Shown here: positions 58,711-64,000 of the stretch, one piece after another
How the letters are laid out: each line of letters starts with the position of its first letter
Numbering within the stretch: the stretch's first letter is position 1
Source: Alteromonas confluentis
GTDB taxonomy: Bacteria; Pseudomonadota; Gammaproteobacteria; Enterobacterales; Alteromonadaceae
Direction: 5' to 3'
DNA length: 64,000 bases
Assembly: GCF_001757105.1 (NCBI RefSeq)
Contig: NZ_MDHN01000003.1
Location: 62,001 to 126,000, forward strand
Position numbers and translations under genes: made by a program
Notes under the pieces: generated by a model
Databases searched by the model: none
What the model was told of the DNA's origin: nothing
Seen by the model: only the letters and a program-made list of their open reading frames with translations

Positions 58711-59595
58711 ATGAATATGTGGCATTTCATTTGTGAACACATCAGTGATGTAACACAAACATTTTTCAGCATTTCAAAGCGCAATGCGGTTAGTGGCGGA
58801 GATACCCATTCTGCGTTTGTGATCAACGACGAGTCGCACCGTTATTTTGTCAAAATTAATCCACTGGTTAACGGCCAACGACTGCGCTATGAAATGGATG
58901 GTCTGCAGGCACTGTCTGCGTCTGGTACCATGCATATTCCCCAGCTTATTTGCTACGGGCTTGCCGATGAGGGCGCAAAGCAATTTGAATACATGGTGTT
59001 AGAACATCTACGCTTTCAAAATCCGCAACCGGAAGCCTGGTACGAACTGGGCGCCCAGCTAGCGACGCTGCACCAAACAACGACAGCAAAACAGAGCGGT
59101 TGGCATGAGAATAACTTCATAGGTCAAACTGCCCAACGTAATACATTCAGCAATGACTGGGCCCGCTTTTTCGCTGAGCACCGTATTGGCAATATGTTGG
59201 AACATTGTGCCCGACGGGACTTGCGTGTTGCCAACATCGATGTGCTGGTTACCCAGGTCCATCGTTTGTTGCAGCCGCACATACCTCAGGCTTCATTGTT
59301 ACACGGTGATTTATGGCAAGGCAATGTTGGCTTCTGCCGGTATGGCCCAACAATTTTTGACCCAGCAATTTACTACGGCGATCGCGAGACCGATATCGCC
59401 ATGACAGAGTTATTTGGTGCCTTCCCCAGCCCGTTTTATCAGGGTTATAATAGTGTATGGCCGCTGGCCGCAGAATACGAACTGCGAAAGCACATTTATA
59501 ACCTGTACCATTTACTGAACCATGCGCTAATGTTCGGCGGTCACTATATTGATTCGTGTAAATCACAAATAGCGCAAATAAGGAACGTTCACTAA
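58711..59595 (+). CDS. Fructosamine kinase family protein
   Basis: Cytoplasmic small-molecule kinase of 294 residues in the fructosamine-3-kinase family (aminoglycoside-phosphotransferase fold). Marks are the lysine in FVKIN (near 50), YMVLEHL, the catalytic loop SLLHGDLWQGNVGF and IFDPAIYYGDRETDIAMTELFG, whose aspartate binds metal. Family members phosphorylate sugar groups glycated onto proteins, allowing deglycation. Start is taken as ATG 58711; GGAGG lies 13 bases upstream, and ATG 58717 is an alternative. It is divergent from thrS. Confidence 0.9.
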   Translation: MNMWHFICEHISDVTQTFFSISKRNAVSGGDTHSAFVINDESHRYFVKINPLVNGQRLRYEMDGLQALSASGTMHIPQLICYGLADEGAKQFEYMVLEHLRFQNPQPEAWYELGAQLATLHQTTTAKQSGWHENNFIGQTAQRNTFSNDWARFFAEHRIGNMLEHCARRDLRVANIDVLVTQVHRLLQPHIPQASLLHGDLWQGNVGFCRYGPTIFDPAIYYGDRETDIAMTELFGAFPSPFYQGYNSVWPLAAEYELRKHIYNLYHLLNHALMFGGHYIDSCKSQIAQIRNVH

Positions 59596-59598
59596 ACG

Positions 59599-60633
59599 AT
59601 GTTAAGTACTTTGCGTCGCGTGCTGATGCGCGGTCTCGTTGTTATTACAATTCTCTCTACACTCAGTGCCTGTAGCTTCGAGTCCGGTGTAACCAGCGAT
59701 TTACATGACTATGCTGAACGATTATCAAGGGTTGTGGGTACTGACCTCATTTACCATTCCCCTGTAGCTACACTAAATTATCCTGCTGAGAACCAACTTG
59801 CCTGGCCCCTGCAAACCTTCGAAATTTCGCTTACTGAATTCTATTCGTTGCAATCTTGCCAAATCGGCAGTTTGGTGGCTGAGCGGAACACGACGCTTGG
59901 CAAGCAACAGGATCAGGCTGCAGCTTTTGCTTATGAAGTTTCGCTTGTTAACACGCTCAACGACTGCATTCTTTCTCTTGACGATGAACACAGTCAACTC
60001 GCGGAAAAATTGCAAGATTGGCAACGTGTAAAACGCCAGCAATTACCGAAAGTATGGGCGAATATGATTCAGTCCGTCCGGGAAAACAGACTCGCATTTT
60101 CTAAAAGCACTGAATTGCTGTCAGTGGAGAGAGAAGATGATGACAGCGCCGGGGTCACCGCCCTCGCCTACCTTGTGAGTTTGTCTACGACAACCGACGT
60201 AAGTCTGGATGAGTTAAACCGCCAATTAAAAATTCTTAATGCCTCGCGCTTACCTGCAAAGCTCTGGCGAACGCAGAATCTGCTTGCGGCCAGGTTGAAT
60301 GATTTAACCACCGCACTCAACGTGGCGCTACCAAGTGTATCTTGTGAAAACGGACGTGCGTCCGAACAAGCTGAGATCCTGCGTAATGTGTTCTACCTCT
60401 TTTTCATAGAAAAAATTCAACCGGTAGGAAGTCGTCTCAACCACCTCCACTACCAGCTTACGCCAGTGCTTGAACTGCTACAGACATCACCTTCTATTCA
60501 GCCTGCTTTCAAACAATATATCGAAGCCAGGAACAGCGAATTTCGGACATATCAGTCTGCCATGAGTGAACACGTGAAGCTGTGGCAGACCTTTCTGGGT
60601 AGATGTCATTTATCGCCGCAGAAGCCTGGTTAA
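59599..60633 (+). CDS. DUF3080-family lipoprotein
   Basis: Probable lipoprotein of 344 residues. The N-terminal signal ends in the lipobox LSAC, with Cys25 as the lipidated residue. The mature part (SDLHDYAERLSRVVGTDL, LQSCQIGSLVAERNTTLGK and SRLNHLHYQLTPVLELLQ) fits the DUF3080 family of gammaproteobacterial lipoproteins, mostly helical and of unknown function. It starts three bases after the fructosamine-kinase-like gene, so the two are an operon. Confidence 0.82.
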   Translation: MLSTLRRVLMRGLVVITILSTLSACSFESGVTSDLHDYAERLSRVVGTDLIYHSPVATLNYPAENQLAWPLQTFEISLTEFYSLQSCQIGSLVAERNTTLGKQQDQAAAFAYEVSLVNTLNDCILSLDDEHSQLAEKLQDWQRVKRQQLPKVWANMIQSVRENRLAFSKSTELLSVEREDDDSAGVTALAYLVSLSTTTDVSLDELNRQLKILNASRLPAKLWRTQNLLAARLNDLTTALNVALPSVSCENGRASEQAEILRNVFYLFFIEKIQPVGSRLNHLHYQLTPVLELLQTSPSIQPAFKQYIEARNSEFRTYQSAMSEHVKLWQTFLGRCHLSPQKPG

Positions 60634-60829
60634 ATTGCACATAAATCAGCATCTGAACAACATTTCTGGCAACATCTATTCATGATATTTGCGAATTACC
60701 GCGACTTTTCTATCCTCCAGTTCTAATACTTACATCATTGTCTGTAAGTACATTTCTGATTATGTACATACAGCATCCTTCACCAACAGCAAATATAGTG
60801 GATGATTCCACATTTTAATTGACACAAGC

Positions 60830-60865
60830 TTGTTCGTTATATAGAACGTTCTATATAACGAACAA
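60830..60865. promoter_or_regulatory. Perfect 36-base palindrome, probable operator of the XRE-cupin gene
   Basis: The half-site TTGTTCGTTATATAGAAC (60830-60847) is repeated exactly as its reverse complement at 60848-60865. It ends 12 bases before the XRE start and sits just after a TTGACA box (60819-60824). TATAGA (60840-60845) inside it could be the -10 element, with a short 15-base spacer. A dimeric regulator bound here would cover the promoter. Confidence 0.8.
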
Positions 60866-60877
60866 ACGTCTAACTTG

Positions 60878-61426
60878 ATGAATAAACCTGATTTCGCTGT
60901 GCTGGGCCAGAATCTCCAGTTACTGCGCAAAAACCGTAAGCTGTCTTTGTCTCAACTCGCCAGCAATGCCGGTATCGCAAAATCTAACTTGTCGCGTATT
61001 GAGCAAGGTGAGGGAAATCCAACCATTGAAACAATCTGGCGACTTGCTTTGCAACTGGATGTGCCCTTCGGGGATCTGGTCGCCAGGGCTGATAGCGCCT
61101 GGGGAGAAAACGGGGTTCAGGTTCGGCTTATCGACCAGGGCAATGATAATCCCAGAGTCGATGTGTACTGGATGTCGTTAGCCCCGCATAGCCTGAAAGA
61201 ATCTGAACCACATTTCGAAGGCACTGTGGAAGCGGTCACTGTGATTAGCGGCTTAATACAGGCTGGCAATACCGACAATCCACAGCACTTGCGCGCAGGA
61301 AATTACTGCAGCTTTGACGCAGCTAAACCACACTTTTATCAGACCACGGATAGCGCAGCCAATATGATTGTCACTATTACATACCCTTCAGAACATTCGG
61401 ATAACAAGGGAGAAGTACGCCCATGA
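60878..61426 (+). CDS. XRE-family regulator with C-terminal cupin domain
   Basis: Transcription regulator of 182 residues. An HTH of the Cro/C1 type occupies about 8-63 (LRKNRKLSLSQLASNAGIAK, SNLSRIEQGEGNPTIETIW) and a cupin domain about 95-175 (HFEGTVEAVTVISGLIQAG and GNYCSFDAAKPHFY), which usually binds a small ligand. The start is ATG 60878; the TTG three bases earlier is not preferred. The stop overlaps the azlC start (ATGA), so it very probably controls azlCD, perhaps in response to an amino acid. The perfect palindrome upstream is the likely operator. Confidence 0.9.
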   Translation: MNKPDFAVLGQNLQLLRKNRKLSLSQLASNAGIAKSNLSRIEQGEGNPTIETIWRLALQLDVPFGDLVARADSAWGENGVQVRLIDQGNDNPRVDVYWMSLAPHSLKESEPHFEGTVEAVTVISGLIQAGNTDNPQHLRAGNYCSFDAAKPHFYQTTDSAANMIVTITYPSEHSDNKGEVRP

Positions 61427-62148
61427 CGACAGCCACTTCGCAGGATATGTTGTCGCCATGGAAACAGGGAGTGAAAGATGCACTGCCTCTGTTCGGCGGC
61501 TATATTCCGGTAGCCATCTCATTCGGATTGATATCGGTTCAATCTGGCTTCGGCGTGCTGGAAACAATTTTAATTTCGCTATTTATCTACGCCGGCGCAT
61601 CTCAATTTCTGTTTGTTGCTATGGTGGCGTCAGGCGCGCCAATGTCCCTGGTGGTAATTATGACCTTGCTGATAAACGCCCGTCATATTGTTTATGCGCC
61701 GAATATAGCTCCCTATTTAGGTAAGGACAGGCGTTGGCTATTTCTGATGCATGGCCTGACTGACCAGTTATTTGCGTTGTCGCTAGCCCGGTTACCGCAG
61801 ATAGCAAAAGCTGATCGGATTGCCTGGTATACATGCACTGCAATGCTCGCCTGGTTTAGCTGGGTAGCCGGTACGGCAATCGGTGCTATCGCAGGTGATG
61901 AAATTACCCAGCGCTGGCCAGTTATCAATGATGTTCTGCCTTTTGCACTACCCGCACTATTTCTGGTACTGGTAGCGCCGCGTTGTAATAACCGTTTATG
62001 GACACTAACACTTGGCGCCTCAGCGGTTTTAGCCTTGTCTCTCAGACTTGTCGGGTATCCCAACCTGGCTATTCCTGTTGCAGCCCTGTCCGGCGCAGTG
62101 GTTTTTTATGCACTTCAAACAGGTAAAGCGCGAGGTAAAACGGTATGA
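61423..62148 (+). CDS. azlC: AzlC-family branched-chain amino-acid exporter, large subunit
   Basis: Membrane protein of 241 residues in the AzlC family. The N-terminus FGGYIPVAISFGLISVQSGFG and the segment YAGASQFLFVAMVASGAP are typical. NARHIVYAPNIAPYL is the other conserved part. AzlC with AzlD forms a two-component exporter of branched-chain or other hydrophobic amino acids. It overlaps the regulator gene by four bases and azlD by four bases. Confidence 0.93.
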   Translation: MTTATSQDMLSPWKQGVKDALPLFGGYIPVAISFGLISVQSGFGVLETILISLFIYAGASQFLFVAMVASGAPMSLVVIMTLLINARHIVYAPNIAPYLGKDRRWLFLMHGLTDQLFALSLARLPQIAKADRIAWYTCTAMLAWFSWVAGTAIGAIAGDEITQRWPVINDVLPFALPALFLVLVAPRCNNRLWTLTLGASAVLALSLRLVGYPNLAIPVAALSGAVVFYALQTGKARGKTV

Positions 62149-62483
62149 ATCAGGACTTGTGGGTAGCGCTTTTCATCATCGCTGCAGGCACCTACCTTCT
62201 TCGCGTGATACCGCTTATCTGGATGCAGCGGAAACTGATACAGCATGAAAAGAAAGGCAGCGTAAAACCGCCCCCCGACTGGCTCACCGTGCTGGGACCA
62301 ACGATGATTTCGGCGATGTTTGGCGCATCGCTCGTCCCCGCTCATCCCACATTCGCAGCCTGGGTAGCGACAGCCCTTGGCATGCTGGCAACCCTGGCAG
62401 TTTGGTTCAGAACCCGATCAATGGGCCTGCCCACGCTGACAGGTGTTTTTGTGTTTGGCGTGATAATCGTTCTGTTTGGCTGA
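62145..62483 (+). CDS. azlD: AzlD-family small subunit
   Basis: Membrane protein of 112 residues with three to four helices in the AzlD family (AAGTYLLRVIPLIWMQRK near the start). It works with AzlC. The start overlaps the azlC stop (ATGA). Known AzlD proteins are about 100-110 residues, so this is complete. Confidence 0.9.
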   Translation: MNQDLWVALFIIAAGTYLLRVIPLIWMQRKLIQHEKKGSVKPPPDWLTVLGPTMISAMFGASLVPAHPTFAAWVATALGMLATLAVWFRTRSMGLPTLTGVFVFGVIIVLFG

Positions 62484-62532
62484 AGCGAGATGGTGGGGGG
62501 TTGTTGATGATGCTGAAGTTGGTCTGAAGTAA

Positions 62533-62567
62533 TTAAGGCAAGCCAGCAAATGCTAGGCTTGTCTTAA
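62533..62567. terminator. Hairpin between azlD and the immunity-like gene
   Basis: TTAAGGCAAGCC (62533-62544) and GGCTTGTCTTAA (62556-62567) pair over 12 bases with one G-T wobble, and AGC/GCT extends the stem. No long T run follows. It lies between convergent genes and can serve both strands. Confidence 0.65.
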
Positions 62568-62572
62568 CAAAG

Positions 62573-63073
62573 CTAACTACAGGTTAATTGAAGTTTATCG
62601 TACATCTTTCCAATAGCCTTTTCAAAACTACCTCTAGGCATAACTATGCTACCAGAGGAGCCTGACTCATGGTCAATTACTATTAACTTTTCTAAATCGC
62701 CTTTTTGTAAAAATCCAACAAGACATTCATCAAGACCATAGTCGCCATAGGTGAATACAACGTCATCTTTTAACCTAAAAAACTCAACTAATTGCTCATT
62801 ACTTTCAGTAGGCTCTAAAGATTCTTCTCCATAGGTTTTATCAAAAAAATACTCAAAAGTAGAATGGGAAATATCAAAGAGACAGTCAACAGCAAAACAC
62901 CCGCTTCTCACTCCTTCAAGTAATTGGCCATAGAATAGAGTTAAATCATAATCAAACTCCTGATTTCCAAATGAAGCTTCATTTAACATCAATGTCGCCA
63001 TGCCATTACATTTTTCATCCAGAAGCTGAGATTTTAAGACGAGTCCTGACTCATTACTTATTTCTATTTCCAT
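62573..63073 (-). CDS. Probable immunity protein of the adjacent RHS toxin
   Basis: Acidic cytoplasmic protein of 166 residues with no signal peptide. I do not recognise the family. Its ATG lies 10 bases inside the end of the toxin module and AAAGG precedes it by 12 bases. This toxin-then-immunity overlap is standard for RHS and contact-dependent toxins. The product has many Glu, Asp and Phe residues (FDISHSTFEYFFDKTYGEE), as many immunity proteins do. The role is assigned from position alone. Confidence 0.68.
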   Translation of the reverse strand: MEIEISNESGLVLKSQLLDEKCNGMATLMLNEASFGNQEFDYDLTLFYGQLLEGVRSGCFAVDCLFDISHSTFEYFFDKTYGEESLEPTESNEQLVEFFRLKDDVVFTYGDYGLDECLVGFLQKGDLEKLIVIDHESGSSGSIVMPRGSFEKAIGKMYDKLQLTCS

Positions 63074-63840
63074 GGTGAATTTTTACCTTTTGCACTAAAA
63101 CCTAGTTCTTTCAAAACTCTATCAGGAACACGACTTCTTGTTAAAGGATTCGCCTTACCCCCTGTACTACCTGTCCAATGGCGACTATCTCCACTGCCAG
63201 AGTATCGATATATAGACTTTCCATCAGTGCTTTTCCCCCAATAACTCCCTTTGTATTCAATAGAGTTATTGTAAACCTCTTGAAAGTCGTCTGGTTGAAT
63301 CCCTGCATCTTTTCTAAAACCAGCCCCTCCGGGAACATGTTTAGGATTGGTAACTAAAGTCGGGCGACAAATATCGTTTACAAGAGACTTGCCTTTCGTT
63401 ACAACCGCATTTGCACCAACTATGATTGCACCAATAGCTGGACTAGAATCAACCGCAGCGGCTCCCGCTAACTCTTCGGGGCCATTTATCGGAATTGCTT
63501 CACTTACATCAGATAGCTCTTCTGCATTATGCGCAAACTCACCCCAGAAGGCCTGTGCATTAGCTTCTAGTAAGCGTTGCGCTACCCTCTTAATACCCCC
63601 AAAAAGGTAAGAGCTAGAGCCAGCATTATTGTCTTGATTGGTACCAGAATTTTTCCCAACATCGCCTTTGTCAGAATTACTGCTGTCTTTAGCGTTGTTC
63701 TCTTGTCCGCTTAGTACAAGTAGTGCACCTGTCTCTCTATCAGTACACGACTTACGCGACCCCAACATACCATTGCAGTTAGCAAACCTTTTGCGTGGAG
63801 GCTCAGTCGTGTCTTTTGCGTTCGCATCTTTACTGATTGA
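63064..63840 (-). CDS. RHS-type polymorphic toxin, C-terminal module (5' part disrupted)
   Basis: Open frame of 258 codons after a TAG at 63841-63843. The first ATG in it (63768) has no ribosome site, so it is probably the tail of a longer RHS protein rather than a gene of its own. About residues 1-70 are low complexity, rich in Ser, Asn, Asp and Lys. Then comes a helical pre-toxin region (AQRLLEANAQAFWGEFAHNAEEL) with an Ala/Gly stretch. The last about 75 residues (SYWGKSTDGKSIYRYSG and HWTGSTGG, ending GKNSPWK) look like a small, basic nuclease-type toxin domain, but I cannot name the family. The immunity gene overlaps the end. The RHS core fragment in another frame lies just upstream. Confidence 0.6.
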   Translation of the reverse strand, partial: SISKDANAKDTTEPPRKRFANCNGMLGSRKSCTDRETGALLVLSGQENNAKDSSNSDKGDVGKNSGTNQDNNAGSSSYLFGGIKRVAQRLLEANAQAFWGEFAHNAEELSDVSEAIPINGPEELAGAAAVDSSPAIGAIIVGANAVVTKGKSLVNDICRPTLVTNPKHVPGGAGFRKDAGIQPDDFQEVYNNSIEYKGSYWGKSTDGKSIYRYSGSGDSRHWTGSTGGKANPLTRSRVPDRVLKELGFSAKGKNSPWK

Positions 63841-64000
63841 CTATCAGCCGGACTTTTAATGAATGGGTCAACACTCATAAACCGCCCAAGGTTATAATCA
63901 TACACCCGACCATTCTTATGAATTTGTCGATATATAAATATGAGGCTCCGTGTGCGTTGATGCGTGTGAAATTTGCACAGCAAAAGGGCTTTTAGAAAAG
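63834..64000 (-). pseudogene. RHS repeat-associated core fragment, out of frame with the toxin
   Basis: The frame contains HKNGRVYDYNLGRFMSVDPF and SPADSQS, the well-known end of the RHS core. In intact proteins this is followed in frame by NPYSYIMNNPLSG and then the toxin; here it is not. The reading frame must change between about 63840 and 63834 to enter the toxin frame. The residues before HKNGRVYD also do not match the usual GHE-LIHMNGR pattern. The fragment runs off the window, so its start is unknown. It is most simply a displaced, decayed RHS tip. Confidence 0.65.

Noticed and set aside
63711-63833. Continuation of the RHS core frame past SQSV
   Set aside because: Residues after SQSV do not resemble RHS sequence; the toxin frame is the sensible reading here.

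Overview
The window looks like a chromosomal segment of a marine gammaproteobacterium of the Alteromonadales, probably Alteromonas or a close relative. This is inferred from the gene families and gene order: thrS-infC-rpmI-rplT-pheS-pheT-ihfA, a PilZ protein next to mfd and csiV, DUF3080 and DUF2750 proteins, a LiuR-controlled leucine pathway, PEP-CTERM proteins and a TonB receptor paired with a phytase. Nearly all of the DNA is coding and most of it is core-type sequence. Only the right-hand end looks like recently acquired accessory DNA. I see no tRNA, rRNA, CRISPR array or complete insertion sequence.

Layout. 1-4.5 kb: the 3' part of a TonB-dependent receptor and a two-domain beta-propeller phytase (phosphate scavenging). 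4.5-11.6 kb: a CBS-domain protein, a secreted isoaspartyl peptidase, exonuclease I, a FapA/DUF342 protein behind a possible flagellar promoter, a periplasmic-sensor protein with a decayed GGDEF domain, and a PEP-CTERM surface protein. 11.7-14.8 kb: a large secreted subtilisin-like protease. 15.2-23.6 kb: leucine/isovalerate degradation, with a thiolase divergent from liuR-liuA-liuB-liuC-liuD-liuE and a perfect 16-bp palindrome in the shared control region. 23.6-33.8 kb: an MFS carrier, glgC, a hydrolase, a thioesterase, an HDOD protein, a glycosyltransferase, SufE, DUF2750 and three unrecognised proteins.

33.8-39.2 kb is a probable light-sensing unit. It holds a biliverdin-type heme oxygenase divergent from a bacteriophytochrome histidine kinase with its own receiver, followed by a REC-PAS-GGDEF-EAL protein that could turn the phospho-signal into a change in c-di-GMP. 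39.3-50.6 kb: xthA, a CbiM-like membrane protein, a phosphoribosyltransferase, a lone LolC-type permease, PilZ, mfd, csiV, a DASS transporter and ybaK. 50.6-58.4 kb is the translation cluster, in which infC starts with ATT. 58.7-62.5 kb: a fructosamine-kinase-like protein, a DUF3080 lipoprotein, and an XRE-cupin regulator with azlC-azlD behind a perfect 36-bp palindrome. 62.5-64 kb: a displaced RHS toxin tip with a probable immunity gene. The RHS core fragment is broken by a frame change and runs off the window.

The least explained items are the orphan RHS toxin/immunity cassette, the 36-bp palindrome before the XRE-cupin/azlCD unit, and a two-gene unit of unknown function (32.5-33.8 kb) next to the phytochrome unit.
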